64,000 nucleotides of DNA from Pseudorhodoferax sp. Leaf267 (GCF_001422405.1 NZ_LMMV01000012.1:987466-1051465); one strand, 5' to 3'. Counted from the first letter of the stretch, positions 35,716 to 45,566 are shown. Numbers and translations: made by a program. The notes: generated by a model not told the origin, from the letters alone.

Positions 35716-36393
35716 ATGGCATTGCTGGGTGAAGCGGCGCTGGCCATGTGGTGGGACATGGCGGCCGACGCACGTGCCGATTTCGAGCACTGGCATGCGC
35801 ATGAGCATTTCCCCGAGCGGCTGGGCATCCCGGGCTTTCGGCGCGCGTCGCGCTGGCGCGCGGCCGATGGCGGGGAGGGCGTGTTCGTGCTGTACGAACT
35901 GGCGGACTATGGCGTGCTGTCGTCGCCCGCCTACCTGGCGCGGCTGAACGCGCCCACGCCCTGGTCCACGCGCATGATGCCGCACCACCGGCATATGGTG
36001 CGCAGCCAGTGCCGCGTGCTGGAAAGCCGGGGCGCGAGCACGGCGCGCCATGCGCTCACGGTGCGGCTGTCGCCCGCGGCGGGGCGTGACGAGGCACTGC
36101 GCGCCGGCCTGCGTGCGCTGGCCGAAACACTGGTGCAGCGCCCCGGCCTGGTGGGCCTGCACCTGCTGCGCCACGCCACGCCGCCGATCGCGCAGACCGA
36201 GGAGCAGAAGATCCGCGGCCTCAATGACCGCGTGGCCGACTGGGTGCTGGTCGCGTGCGGCTATGAGCTGGAAGCCGTGCAGGCGCTGGCCGAACTCGAA
36301 GAAGCCGCGCTGTGCGCGCTGGGTGCCGCGCCAGGCACCGAGCGGGGCGTCTACACGCTGGCCTACACGGCGACGCCCGCGGACATGAACTAG
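35716..36393 (+). CDS. DUF-type protein with two ferredoxin-like (ABM/EthD-like) repeats
   Basis: A 225-residue cytoplasmic protein with no firmly recognised family. The N-terminal segment FEHWHAHEHFPERLGIPGFRRASRW resembles the start of dimeric alpha-beta barrel (EthD/ABM) domains. The second half, from HALTVRLSPAAG, repeats the same strand-helix rhythm. It starts two bases after the TRAP receptor stop, so it is probably co-transcribed with it and may handle the imported compound. It shares a CTAG stop with the convergent VOC gene. Confidence 0.7.
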   Translation: MALLGEAALAMWWDMAADARADFEHWHAHEHFPERLGIPGFRRASRWRAADGGEGVFVLYELADYGVLSSPAYLARLNAPTPWSTRMMPHHRHMVRSQCRVLESRGASTARHALTVRLSPAAGRDEALRAGLRALAETLVQRPGLVGLHLLRHATPPIAQTEEQKIRGLNDRVADWVLVACGYELEAVQALAELEEAALCALGAAPGTERGVYTLAYTATPADMN

Positions 36394-36803
36394 GCGTCGT
36401 ACACCGTCTCCAGCGACGCGAAGCCCTTGACCTCCATCGGGTTGCCGAAGGGGTCGCAGAAGAACATCGTCCACTGCTCGCCGGGCTGGCCCGCGAAGCG
36501 CAGCTGAGGCTCCAGGATGAAGGCGGTGCCGGCCGCCTTCAGCCGCTCGGCCATGCCCTGCCAGTCCGCCAGTTCGAGGATCAGGCCGAAGTGCGGCATC
36601 GGCACCAGCGCGTCGCCCACGCGGCCGGTGCGCGCGGTGGCGAAGGGCTCGCCCAGGTGCAGCGAGATCTGGTGGCCGAAGAAGTCGAAATCGACCCAGG
36701 TCTCGGTGCTGCGGCCTTCGCGGCAGCCCAGCACGTCGCCGTAGAAGCGGCGTGCTTGACCGAGGTCACGGACATTGAACGCGAAGTGGAAGATGCTCTT
36801 CAT
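36390..36803 (-). CDS. VOC-family protein (glyoxalase/bleomycin-resistance fold)
   Basis: A 137-residue vicinal-oxygen-chelate protein. It begins IFHFAFNVRDLGQARRFYGDVLG, has a second beta-alpha module from MPHFGLILELADWQGM, and ends with FFCDPFGNPMEVKGF, where the glutamate is a usual metal ligand. Metal-dependent lyase, isomerase or dioxygenase activity is possible. Start MKSIFHF at 36803 fits family length. The upstream dioxygenase gene on the same strand is about 50 bases away. Confidence 0.88.
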   Translation of the reverse strand: MKSIFHFAFNVRDLGQARRFYGDVLGCREGRSTETWVDFDFFGHQISLHLGEPFATARTGRVGDALVPMPHFGLILELADWQGMAERLKAAGTAFILEPQLRFAGQPGEQWTMFFCDPFGNPMEVKGFASLETVYDA

Positions 36804-36854
36804 GGTGGGCAGGAACTCAGGGGGTGGCCGCCCATTGTGACCTGCCATCCACGC

Positions 36855-37835
36855 TCAATACTTCTTGAAGTTCGCCGCGATGCGCTGGTTCAGGTAGTCA
36901 CCGGCCGTGATGCTGGGGTACTTGCCCGACGGGCTGTCGATCACCACGTCGCGGTTGGCCTGCGCAAAGAAGGCCAGGCTGTAGCGCGCGCCCTGGTACT
37001 CATGGGCCGCGGGGTTCTTCACGCGGTGGAAGTTGCTGGGCAGCTGGTCGTCGCTCCAGCGCATCAACATGTCGCCGATGTTGCAGGTGATGAGATCGTC
37101 CGACGGCGTGATCGAGGTCCAGGCCTGGCTGTCCATGTCCTTGCCCGGCAGCAGCTGCAGGCCACCCTGGCCGCTGCGCTGGAACAGCAGCGTGAGGCAG
37201 TCGAAGTCGGTGTGCGCGCCGGCACGCCACAGGCCCAGGCGGTCGCGCTCGGCCGGGTCGATGGCGAAGTAGTGCAGCATGCGCAGCGTGCTCTGGTAGC
37301 TGGGGCGCGCGGGGTCGTGCGCCTCGGTGAAGAATTCGCGCGCAAAGCCCAGCTTCACGGCAAAGCACGACAGCACGCGCATCGCCACCGTCCAGGCCTC
37401 GGCTTCGAAGGCCAGCATCGTGTCCTGGAAGTCGGGCAGCGCCGCCTCGCCGGGCCACAGGCCTTCCATGTGCGGGCGCGTGATCTGGTAGCTCTCCTTC
37501 TGGTCCGGCGTGCCGGTGGAGGGGCGAACCTGGGCGCGGCTTTCCCAGCCGGCGTTCAGGCCCTTCTTGAGCGGGTGGCGGGCCTTCACCTCTTCGGGCA
37601 GCGCGAAGAAGCGCTCGGTCATCTCGAAGGCGCCGCGCACCTTGTCCAGCGCGATGCCGTGGTTCTTGAGCTGGAAGAAGCCCACGTCGACCGCGGCGTC
37701 CCACAGCTGGTCGGCGATCTCGGCGTGGCGGGTCTCGAAGTCGGCCAGGTCGATCACGCGCACCTCGCGTGCGGCCTCGGTGCCGACGGCACCCATGGTC
37801 GATTCCTTGGCCAATTCGTGCAGTGCAAAACTCAT
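36855..37835 (-). CDS. 2-oxoglutarate/Fe(II)-dependent oxygenase (isopenicillin N synthase-like)
   Basis: A 326-residue non-heme iron oxygenase. It has the DIOX_N start (VRVIDLADFETRH ... VGFFQLKNHGI) and the iron triad His208, Asp210 (GAHTDFD) and His270 (NFHRVKNP). Arg284-x-Ser286 (ARYSLAFF) binds 2-oxoglutarate. The substrate is unknown. Its start overlaps the deaminase stop by four bases (ATGA), and the deaminase in turn overlaps a THI5-like receptor, so this oxygenase probably works on the same imported nitrogen heterocycle or derivative. Confidence 0.9.
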   Translation of the reverse strand: MSFALHELAKESTMGAVGTEAAREVRVIDLADFETRHAEIADQLWDAAVDVGFFQLKNHGIALDKVRGAFEMTERFFALPEEVKARHPLKKGLNAGWESRAQVRPSTGTPDQKESYQITRPHMEGLWPGEAALPDFQDTMLAFEAEAWTVAMRVLSCFAVKLGFAREFFTEAHDPARPSYQSTLRMLHYFAIDPAERDRLGLWRAGAHTDFDCLTLLFQRSGQGGLQLLPGKDMDSQAWTSITPSDDLITCNIGDMLMRWSDDQLPSNFHRVKNPAAHEYQGARYSLAFFAQANRDVVIDSPSGKYPSITAGDYLNQRIAANFKKY

Positions 37836-38323
37836 TTCATTCCCCAGTAAGCGTTGTGCGGCGCGGCCGCTTCATCGTCGAGCACGGGGCCGATCACGGT
37901 GAACGGCTCCGCGCTGGTGGCAAACACGTCGCGGCAGGACATCTGCAGGTCGGCCGCGCCGGCCTGCGTGGCGCGAAAGGCGCGCAGGCGCACCGCGTCG
38001 ATGCCGAACACCACGCGGCGGATGCCGCTCCAGAAAATGGCGCCCGCGCACATCACGCAGGGTTCGCCCGATGCGTAGAGCGTGGCGCCCGCCAGCGCGC
38101 TGCGTGGCTGGCCCGTGGTGGCCAGGCGCAGCGCATTGACCTCGGCATGCGCCGTGCAGTCGCCCGTGGCGGCGTTGTCGTTGAAGGCCTCGGCCAGCAC
38201 CTCGCCCGTGGCCGACACCACGACGGAGCCGAAGGGGCGGTTGCCCTGCGCGCTGCCCGTCGCGGACAGCGCGATGGCCTGGCGCAGGTAGCGGCCATCG
38301 GCTTCGGAGAAGGCCGCGCTCAT
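37832..38323 (-). CDS. nucleoside/nucleobase deaminase (CDA superfamily)
   Basis: A 163-residue zinc deaminase. His59-Ala-Glu61 (HAEVNAL) provides a zinc ligand and the proton shuttle, and Cys89-x2-Cys92 (PCVMC) completes the site. The pattern fits guanine/cytosine deaminases and TadA relatives, but the operon context argues against tRNA editing. It overlaps both neighbours by four bases: the receptor stop upstream and the oxygenase start downstream. This strict coupling suggests a catabolic or salvage step on an imported base. Confidence 0.88.
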   Translation of the reverse strand: MSAAFSEADGRYLRQAIALSATGSAQGNRPFGSVVVSATGEVLAEAFNDNAATGDCTAHAEVNALRLATTGQPRSALAGATLYASGEPCVMCAGAIFWSGIRRVVFGIDAVRLRAFRATQAGAADLQMSCRDVFATSAEPFTVIGPVLDDEAAAPHNAYWGMK

Positions 38324-39336
38324 GCTTTCACCGCCCGTTCTGCTGCAGCCGGCAGGAAGGACGCATTGAACACCGCATCGGCTGCGGGCCGCGACTTCAG
38401 GCCGAAGGTCTGCTCCAGCTCCTCGATCTGCTTCTTGAGCAGCTCGGGCCGCACCGCACCCAGGCCGTGCGCGCGGGTGTCGGCCGTCACCATGTACTGC
38501 GCCGTGATGCCGAAGCGCTGGCCTTCCAGTTTCTCGTCGAGCATGGGCTCGCGCTGCTTCACATAGGTGGCCGCGGCCATGGGGTTGGCCAGCGCTCCCT
38601 GCACGCCGCGGTTGGTGGCACGCAGGAAGGCGCGCACGAGCTCGGGGTTCTTGCCCGCGAACGCGGTGGACGCGAGGATGGCGTTGCCGTACAGGCTGGC
38701 GCCGATGTCGGCGTAGGCCAGCACGGCCAGCTGGTCCTGCGGGACGCGCTGGAACAGCGACAGGGCCGAGTCGTGGAAGTAGGTGGCGCCGTCCACGTCG
38801 CCGCGGATGATCACGTTGTCGCGCTGCGAGAAGTCGGTCGTCACCCATTCGAAGGCGTTGGGCTGCATGCCGGCATGCTTGGCCGCAATCGGCCAGGCGC
38901 GGCGCGTGGACTCGACGGCCGCCGCGGCGATGCGCTTGCCGGCCAGGCTCTTGAAGTCGCGCACGCCGCGGTCCTTGCGGCCGATGATGACGAAGGGCGC
39001 GCGGTTGTAGTACTGGTACACGGCCTGCACCAGGGGCCCCTGCGTGGCGTGGAACTCCACCAGCGCGCCGGTGTCGCCGAAGCCCATGTCGTAGGCACCG
39101 CTGGCCACGCGGGTGATGGCTGCCACCGAGCCGCTGCCCACGTCGAACTGGGGCGCCAGGCCCTCCTGCGCGTAGTAGCCCTTGGACAGGGCCAGCAGGA
39201 ACGGCGCGACCTGGCCGCTGATGCGGAAGTCCAGCGTGAACTTGAGTGGCGTCAGCTCGCGCTGGGCGTGCACGAACGGGGCGGCAGACAGCGCGGCGAG
39301 GCCGGTGCCCAAAGACAGGAAATGGCGGCGTTGCAT
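38320..39336 (-). CDS. ABC transporter solute-binding protein (NMT1/THI5-like)
   Basis: Periplasmic receptor of 338 residues. The N-terminus MQRRHFLSLGTGLAALSAAPFVHA is a signal peptide with an RR pair, cleaved before QRE. The body has the family segments LKFTLDFRISGQVAPFLLALSKGYYAQEG split around residues 31-59, then GSGSVAAITRVASGAYDMGFGD. Relatives bind pyrimidines (ThiY), riboflavin, sulfonates or nitrate. No permease or ATPase is adjacent. The coupled deaminase and dioxygenase make a pyrimidine or purine-like ligand a reasonable inference. A GGAG-type site precedes the ATG. Confidence 0.9.
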   Translation of the reverse strand: MQRRHFLSLGTGLAALSAAPFVHAQRELTPLKFTLDFRISGQVAPFLLALSKGYYAQEGLAPQFDVGSGSVAAITRVASGAYDMGFGDTGALVEFHATQGPLVQAVYQYYNRAPFVIIGRKDRGVRDFKSLAGKRIAAAAVESTRRAWPIAAKHAGMQPNAFEWVTTDFSQRDNVIIRGDVDGATYFHDSALSLFQRVPQDQLAVLAYADIGASLYGNAILASTAFAGKNPELVRAFLRATNRGVQGALANPMAAATYVKQREPMLDEKLEGQRFGITAQYMVTADTRAHGLGAVRPELLKKQIEELEQTFGLKSRPAADAVFNASFLPAAAERAVKA

Positions 39337-39403
39337 GGAGGAGCTCCGAGTGGGGATGGGCACGAGTCTAGAAACACCGGGCCCATGGCAACAGCCACGA
39401 CCG

Positions 39404-39422
39404 GGCCATGGCGGCCATGGCC
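39404..39422. repeat. perfect 19-base palindrome (GGCCATGGC-G-GCCATGGCC)
   Basis: A perfect inverted repeat with 9-base arms and a single central base, in the 122-base gap after the GAF-EAL stop and before the receptor gene. It could form a very stable hairpin in RNA from the minus strand. No T-tract follows, so it is not a standard intrinsic terminator. Alternatives are an operator or an attenuating or RNase-blocking structure. Confidence 0.4.
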
Positions 39423-39458
39423 TGGATGTTATGGCGCAGCCTGGCTTGCAGGCGTGTG

Positions 39459-40712
39459 TCAGCCGCAGCGGCCGTGTTCGATCGGCCCGCGGCAGCGCAC
39501 CAGGGCCTGCTCGAAGTCCATCGGCCGGTCGAGGTGGTAGCCCTGTGCGCAGTCCACGCCCAGGCTGGCCAGCATGGCCAGCTCGGTAGCCGTCTCCACG
39601 CCCTCGGCCACCACCAGCGAGCCGATTTCGTGCGCGAAGCTGGTCAGCCCCTTGGCCAGGGCCTTGCGCTTGGGGTCGGCGTCGATGCCGTGGGTCAGCT
39701 CGATGTCCAGCTTGATGATGTCGGGCTCCAGGCTCAGGATGTGCCGCATGCTGGAGTATCCGGCGCCCGCATCGTCCACGGCCAGCGTCACGCCCTGGGC
39801 GCGCAGCGGCTGCAGGGCCTGGGACAGCGCGGCATAGTCGCGCACCACGGCATGCTCGGTGACCTCCAGCACCACCCGCGCCAGATCGTGCCCACTGTCG
39901 CGCAGGGCCAGTAGCTGGCCGGACAGGATCATCTCGGGCGAGCTGTTGATGTTCATGCACGGCCCCACGGGCATGCGGTCCAGGTGCGCCAGCGCATTGC
40001 AAATGGCCTGGAACTCCAGCTCCAGCCCGACGCCCGCGTCGTGCGCCGCCGCAAACCATTTGTCGGGTGAGCGCCGAGGTTCTGCATCGAAGCGCGACAG
40101 GCATTCGAAGCCATGCAGCCGCATGTCGGGGATGTGGTAGACCGGCTGGAACACGATGCGCGGCGCGCCCTGGGCCACGACGGCCCGCACCGTGGCCGCC
40201 GTGTAGGCCTTGTCGCGCGCATGCCGCGCGGCGGCCTGCAGATGCAGCGCCAGGAACTCCGCGCAGGCGCGCAGCAGCATCACATCGCGCTCGTCCAGGC
40301 TGTGGTTGGGCTCGTAGCTGAAGCAGCACAGCGTGCCGTAGACGTGGCGGTCCGGCAGCACGATGGGCACGCTCAGGTGCGAGCCGATCGGCACTTCAGT
40401 AGTGGCCGGCAAGGCGCGCGCCACGGCGTTGCGCGACGTATCGGGGATGAGCTCGGGCAATTCGCCGCGCACCACCTTGAGGCAGTAGCCTTCGGTCAGC
40501 GCAATGCTCTGGCCCAGGTGCAGCGGGCCCTGCGTCTCGGCGTCCAGGACCTCCAGCAACCGGTCGTCCTCGCGAAAGCGCGACACGAAAGCGACGTCCA
40601 TGTTCAGATAGCGCCGCACGATGCGCAGGATGGCTTCCACGCCCTCTGCGTGCTCGGCGCTCTTCCCCCCGCCGGAGTCGCCAGCGCCACGCGCCGCGTC
40701 TTGTGTGTACAT
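39459..40712 (-). CDS. GAF-EAL cyclic-di-GMP phosphodiesterase-like protein
   Basis: A 417-residue soluble protein with a GAF domain (about 22-160; VRRYLNMDVAFVSRF ... GSHLSVPIVLPDRHVYGTLC) and an EAL domain (about 180-405). The signature is ECL at 203-205 rather than EAL. The other catalytic elements are kept: NINSS, EVTEH, VDDAGAGYSS, KLD and AEGVET. The glutamate is intact, so activity is plausible. No GGDEF domain is attached. The GAF ligand is unknown. Confidence 0.9.
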   Translation of the reverse strand: MYTQDAARGAGDSGGGKSAEHAEGVEAILRIVRRYLNMDVAFVSRFREDDRLLEVLDAETQGPLHLGQSIALTEGYCLKVVRGELPELIPDTSRNAVARALPATTEVPIGSHLSVPIVLPDRHVYGTLCCFSYEPNHSLDERDVMLLRACAEFLALHLQAAARHARDKAYTAATVRAVVAQGAPRIVFQPVYHIPDMRLHGFECLSRFDAEPRRSPDKWFAAAHDAGVGLELEFQAICNALAHLDRMPVGPCMNINSSPEMILSGQLLALRDSGHDLARVVLEVTEHAVVRDYAALSQALQPLRAQGVTLAVDDAGAGYSSMRHILSLEPDIIKLDIELTHGIDADPKRKALAKGLTSFAHEIGSLVVAEGVETATELAMLASLGVDCAQGYHLDRPMDFEQALVRCRGPIEHGRCG

Positions 40713-40839
40713 GCTGACCGTTTCTGCCCAGATGCCGGGCGGAGCCCAATCGGAGTGGCAACTTATTCGTTATCGGCGCCGATGGCGGCCTGCGGCATCG
40801 GCCTGCGCCGGGCGCCGCTGTAGGCCGGCGCGATGGCTA

Positions 40840-41760
40840 TCAGGCCGCGGGCGTGGCCTGGTGCTGGACCTGCGCGCGCAGCCAGCGGCTCGCCGCGCTG
40901 GCATGGCTGCGCTCGTGCCACAGCTGGTAAAAGCGCATGGGCGGCAGCTCGGCGGGTGCCGGCGCCAGCAGCAGCGGGAGCCGCGCCACGTAGTGTTCCG
41001 CGAACCGGCGCGCCGTGGTGAACACGAGGTCGCTCTCCAGCAGCGCATAGGGTGCCAGATTGAACTCGGGCACCGTGGCGACGATGTTGCGCTGGTAGCC
41101 GGTCTTGGCCAGCTCGCCGTCGATCGGCCCGCTGCGCGGCTGCGACCCCGTGTGCGGCGCCAGGTGCCGCATGCGCAGGTAGCGCGCCAGCGGGATGCGG
41201 CGCTCCTGCGCGAGCGGGTGGCCCTTGCGCATCAGGCACACCACCTCGTCTTCGAACAGCACGGCCATGCGCAGGTCTTCGCGCGGCCGCGGGTCGTTGT
41301 TGATCACCAGGTCCACGCTGCCGTCGTCCAGCGCCTGGGCCAGGTCGAACGACGGGTCGGCCGGCCGGATGTGGGCCGTGATGCGCGGGCCCGCGCCCGA
41401 CAGCCGCGTCACGATGCCGGGCAAAAAGTCCGGCGGCAGGCAGTCCGAGCACACGATGTGGAACGCGCGCTCGGCCTTGGCCGGGTCGAACTGGCCACCC
41501 ACTTCCAGCCGCGCCGCCTGCGCCATGATTTCGCGCAGCGGCTCGCGCAGGGCCTGCGCGCGTTCGGTGAGCACCATGCGCGCGCCGCTGCGCACCAGCA
41601 GCGGGTCGGCCAGCAGCTCGCGCAGGCGCTGCAGCTTGCGGCTCACGGCCGGCTGTGCCTGGCCGCTGGCATCGGCGGCGCGGGTGACGCTGCGCTCGGC
41701 CAGCAGCAGGCTCAGCAGCCGCAGGTCGTGCAGCGTGAGCGCGTGCAGGTCGTCCGACAC
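40840..41760 (-). CDS. LysR-family transcriptional regulator
   Basis: A 306-residue LTTR. The N-terminal winged helix reads [33 protein letters not shown] across about residues 8-40, and a substrate-binding domain follows. It lies ten bases after the amino acid ABC ATPase stop on the same strand, so it is probably the last gene of that operon rather than a divergent regulator of it. Its targets cannot be inferred from position alone. Confidence 0.92.
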   Translation of the reverse strand: MSDDLHALTLHDLRLLSLLLAERSVTRAADASGQAQPAVSRKLQRLRELLADPLLVRSGARMVLTERAQALREPLREIMAQAARLEVGGQFDPAKAERAFHIVCSDCLPPDFLPGIVTRLSGAGPRITAHIRPADPSFDLAQALDDGSVDLVINNDPRPREDLRMAVLFEDEVVCLMRKGHPLAQERRIPLARYLRMRHLAPHTGSQPRSGPIDGELAKTGYQRNIVATVPEFNLAPYALLESDLVFTTARRFAEHYVARLPLLLAPAPAELPPMRFYQLWHERSHASAASRWLRAQVQHQATPAA

Positions 41761-41770
41761 AGCGCCCGGG

Positions 41771-42542
<772 letters not shown>

Positions 42543-42559
<17 letters not shown>

Positions 42560-43196
42560 GGAATTTCCTTTCCAGGGTCTTGGCGTACAGGCTGATCGGG
42601 AAGCACAGCGCGAAGTACAGCAGCGCCACGCAGCTGTAGACCACGAAGGGCTTGAAGGTGGCGTTGGTGATCATGGTGCCGGCCTTGGTCAGCTCGATGA
42701 AGCCGATGACCGACGCCAGCGCCGTGCCCTTGACCACCTGCACCAGGAAGCCCACGGTGGGCGGGATCGCGATCTTCACGGCCTGCGGCAGCACCACGTG
42801 GCGCAGCTTCTCGCCGAAGGACAGCGCCAGGCTGTCCGCTGCCTCCCACTGGCCTTTGGGGATGGCGGCCACGCAGCCACGCCAGATCTCGGTGAGGTAG
42901 GCACTCGTGTAGAAGATGAGCGCGGCCGAGGCCGCGACCCAGGCCGAGGTCTTGATGCCGAACAGCGCAATGCCGAAGTAGGCCAGGAACAGCTGCATGA
43001 GCAGCGGCGTACCTTGGAACAGCGACACATAGCCCGCGACGAAGGGCTCGGTCCCCGGCTTCTTCGACAACCGCGCCACCAGCAATGCCAGCCCCACCAG
43101 CCCGCCGCCCACGAAGGCGATCAGCGAGAGCACCACCGTCCAGCGCAGCGCGAGCAGCAAATTGCGCAGGATGTCCCACAGGGAGAAATCGACCAT
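42543..43196 (-). CDS. amino acid ABC transporter permease (HisM/GlnP-like)
   Basis: A 217-residue inner-membrane protein with about five membrane segments. The family segments are YVSLFQGTPLLMQLFLAYFG and the EAA loop region EAADSLALSFGEKLRHVVLPQA, which docks on the ATPase. It follows the other permease by three bases and overlaps the ATPase gene, giving tight coupling. Confidence 0.94.
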
Positions 43197-43199
43197 GGA

Positions 43200-43862
43200 C
43201 TATCTCCCGTAGACGAAGCGCGGACCGAGCCAGTTCATGAGCCGGCGCACCGCGATCGACAGCACCAGGTACAGCGCGGTTGCGATGATGAAGGCCTCGA
43301 ACGCGCGGAAGTTGCGGCTCTGGATCACGTTGGCGGCAAAGCTCAGCTCGGGCGTGGAGATCTGGCCGCACACGGCCGAGCCCAGCATCACGATGATGAT
43401 CTGGCTCACGAGCGAGGGCCACACTTTCTTCAGCGCCGGGGGCAGCACCACGCGCGTGAAGGTCTGCATGCGGTCCAGCGCCAGGCTGTGCGCGGCCTCG
43501 ATCTGCCCCTTGGGCGTGGCGTCGATGCCGGCGCGGATGATTTCGGTCGCATAGGCCGAGAGGTTCACCACCATGGCGATGACGGACGCCGTCTCCGGCG
43601 TTAGCTTCACGCCCGCGGCCGGCAGGCCGAAGTAGATGAAGAACAGCTGCACGATGAAGGGCGTGTTGCGGATCAGCTCCACGTAGGTGCCGACCACCCA
43701 ACGCAACCACGTGGGCCCGTGCGAGCGCACCCAGGCGAACGCGATGCCGATGGCCACGCCGATCAGCGCGGCGATGGCCGTGAGGGCCAGCGTCCACAGC
43801 ACGCCGCTCAGCAGCAGCGGCCATTGCGCCAGCACGGCGCCGAAGTTCAGTTCCACCCGCAT
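43200..43862 (-). CDS. amino acid ABC transporter permease (HisQ/GlnP-like)
   Basis: A 220-residue second permease. Family segments are TYVELIRNTPFIVQLFFIYF and the EAA loop QIEAAHSLALDRMQTF followed by VVLPPAL. The start at 43862 (MRVELNFGAV) gives the expected length; the open frame extends upstream without family sequence and into the receptor gene. It is 34 bases after the receptor stop. Confidence 0.94.
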   Translation of the reverse strand: MRVELNFGAVLAQWPLLLSGVLWTLALTAIAALIGVAIGIAFAWVRSHGPTWLRWVVGTYVELIRNTPFIVQLFFIYFGLPAAGVKLTPETASVIAMVVNLSAYATEIIRAGIDATPKGQIEAAHSLALDRMQTFTRVVLPPALKKVWPSLVSQIIIVMLGSAVCGQISTPELSFAANVIQSRNFRAFEAFIIATALYLVLSIAVRRLMNWLGPRFVYGR

Positions 43863-43896
43863 GGTGCGCTGCTCTGTCGTGGTGCGGTGGTGCGGC

Positions 43897-44694
43897 TTAC
43901 TGCGGCAGGTCGCCGGCCGGCCGGCCCAGCCACTTGACGGCCATCTTGTCCAGATCGCCGGCCTTCTTGGCCTCGGCAATGATCTCGTTCACGCGCGCGC
44001 GCAGCTTGTCCTCGCCCTTGGCCACGCCGATGTAGTTGGGCGAGACCTTGAGCAGCAGCTTGTACTCGGTGCCCAGCTGCGGGTTCTTGGTCATCATGTT
44101 GCCGGCCACCGAGGCGCCGGTCGCAATCGCCTGCACCTGGCCCGCGACGAAGGACGAGACCGTGGCGTTGTTGTCCTCGAAGCGCTTGATGTCGGCATTG
44201 GGTGGCGCGAGCTTGCTGAGCTCCTGGTCTTCGATGGCGCCACGCGTCACGCCCACGCTCTTGCCGCTGAGGTCGGCGAAGCTCTTGATCGGCAGCGTCT
44301 TGGCGGCGAACACGGCCTGGAAGAACGGCGAGTAGGCGGCCGTGAAGTCGATCACCAGTTCGCGCTCGGGGTTCTTGCCCAGCGAGGAGATCACGAGATC
44401 GGCCTTGCGGCTTTGCAGGTACGGAATGCGGTTGGTGCTGGTGACGGGCGCCAGCTCCACCGCCACATTGAGCTTGCCGGCGATGTAGTTCGCCATGTCG
44501 ATGTCCAGGCCTTGCGGCTTGAGGTCGGTGCCGACGAAGCCGTAGGGCGGGAAGTCGGTGGGGATGGCGATGGTGATCTTCTTGGCCTTGATGACGTCGT
44601 CCAGCGCGGTCTGCGCATGGGCGCCGGTGGCCAGGCAGGCAAGGGCGGTGAAGGCAGTGGCAGCCAGCGCGAGGCGGCGGGTGGGGTGGCTCAT
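43897..44694 (-). CDS. amino acid ABC transporter solute-binding protein (family 3)
   Basis: Periplasmic receptor of 265 residues. The signal peptide ends TGAHA before QTA (about residue 27). SBP family 3 segments are ITIAIPTDFPPYGFVG, GLDIDMANYIAGKL and the arginine-containing RIPYLQSRKADLVISSLG that normally clamps the alpha-carboxylate. Specificity (polar, cationic or other) is not determinable. It begins four bases inside the GntR gene end, linking regulator and transporter in one transcript. Confidence 0.94.
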   Translation of the reverse strand: MSHPTRRLALAATAFTALACLATGAHAQTALDDVIKAKKITIAIPTDFPPYGFVGTDLKPQGLDIDMANYIAGKLNVAVELAPVTSTNRIPYLQSRKADLVISSLGKNPERELVIDFTAAYSPFFQAVFAAKTLPIKSFADLSGKSVGVTRGAIEDQELSKLAPPNADIKRFEDNNATVSSFVAGQVQAIATGASVAGNMMTKNPQLGTEYKLLLKVSPNYIGVAKGEDKLRARVNEIIAEAKKAGDLDKMAVKWLGRPAGDLPQ

Positions 44695-45485
44695 AGCAAA
44701 GCTCCGAGATAGGTGGATGGTTCGTCGGGCGCGGTGCCCGAAGCTGGTGCGCCGGCAGGGCGCGCGGCGCGTGCCCGTCTTGTACGCAAGACTTGTGCCT
44801 CAGAGGCGTCGACCGGGCCTGCCACGGGCGCGAGCGCCTGGCGCAGCTGGGCCAGAGGGTCGTAAGCGATGGGCAGGCGCAGCGCGTCCTGCACGGTGCC
44901 GATGTGCGCGGCCATCAACTGCTCGGCCTGCGCGAAGTCGCCGCGCTCCAGCGCCGCGACGATCTGCACATGGTCTTCGCACGAGGCCACGGCGTTGTGC
45001 GGCGACTGGTAGAGCATGGCGATCAGCGTGGTGCGCGCCGTGAAGTCGCGCAGCGTGTCGGCCAGCAAGGTGTTGCCCAGGCATTCGGCCAGGCACACAT
45101 GGAAGTCGCCGAGCAGGAAGCTGCGCATGCCCACGTCGCTGCCCGTGAGCGCGGCCTTCTCACGCGCCAGGTGCGCCTTGAGCCGTTTCAGTGCGGGCTT
45201 GTGCACCGTCTTGAGGCTGCGGATCAGCCCGGTCTCGATCACGCGGCGCGCCTCGAAGGCCTCGCGCGCATCGTCTTCGGAGGGCTCGATCACATACCAG
45301 CCGCGCCGCGCGCTGACGGTGACGATGCCGCGCGCGGCCAGCCGCGTGAGGGCCTCGCGCACCACGGTGCGGCTGCAATCGAACAGCATGGCCAGCGGCT
45401 GCTCGCCAAGGCGGGCGCCGGGCGCGAGTTTCTGCGCCATGACGGCTTCGACGATGCGTTCACTGATTTCGGATGCGCTGGCCAT
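44691..45485 (-). CDS. GntR/FadR-family transcriptional regulator
   Basis: A 264-residue regulator with an N-terminal winged helix (about 1-70; LGEQPLAMLFDCSRTVVREALTRL) and a helical FCD ligand-binding domain with the metal-binding His/Asp set expected in HVCLAECLGN and AAHIGTV. The C-terminus adds an Arg/Ala-rich tail. Start MASASEISERI at 45485 is preferred over an in-frame ATG 69 bases upstream, since it begins at the domain. First gene of the transporter operon, so it probably regulates its own transcript. Confidence 0.92.
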   Translation of the reverse strand: MASASEISERIVEAVMAQKLAPGARLGEQPLAMLFDCSRTVVREALTRLAARGIVTVSARRGWYVIEPSEDDAREAFEARRVIETGLIRSLKTVHKPALKRLKAHLAREKAALTGSDVGMRSFLLGDFHVCLAECLGNTLLADTLRDFTARTTLIAMLYQSPHNAVASCEDHVQIVAALERGDFAQAEQLMAAHIGTVQDALRLPIAYDPLAQLRQALAPVAGPVDASEAQVLRTRRARAARPAGAPASGTAPDEPSTYLGALL

Positions 45486-45566
45486 GCACCTGCTTGAGCA
45501 GGTTCCGTGCCGGCTGATATACAAGCTGCGTGCACCAAAGCGGGCACGCGGCACGCCAAGCGGGCG

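Noticed and set aside
37832..38323. tRNA adenosine deaminase (TadA) for the deaminase gene.
   Set aside because: The HAE/PCxxC site alone is shared across the superfamily, and the four-base overlaps with a receptor and an oxygenase point to small-molecule metabolism.
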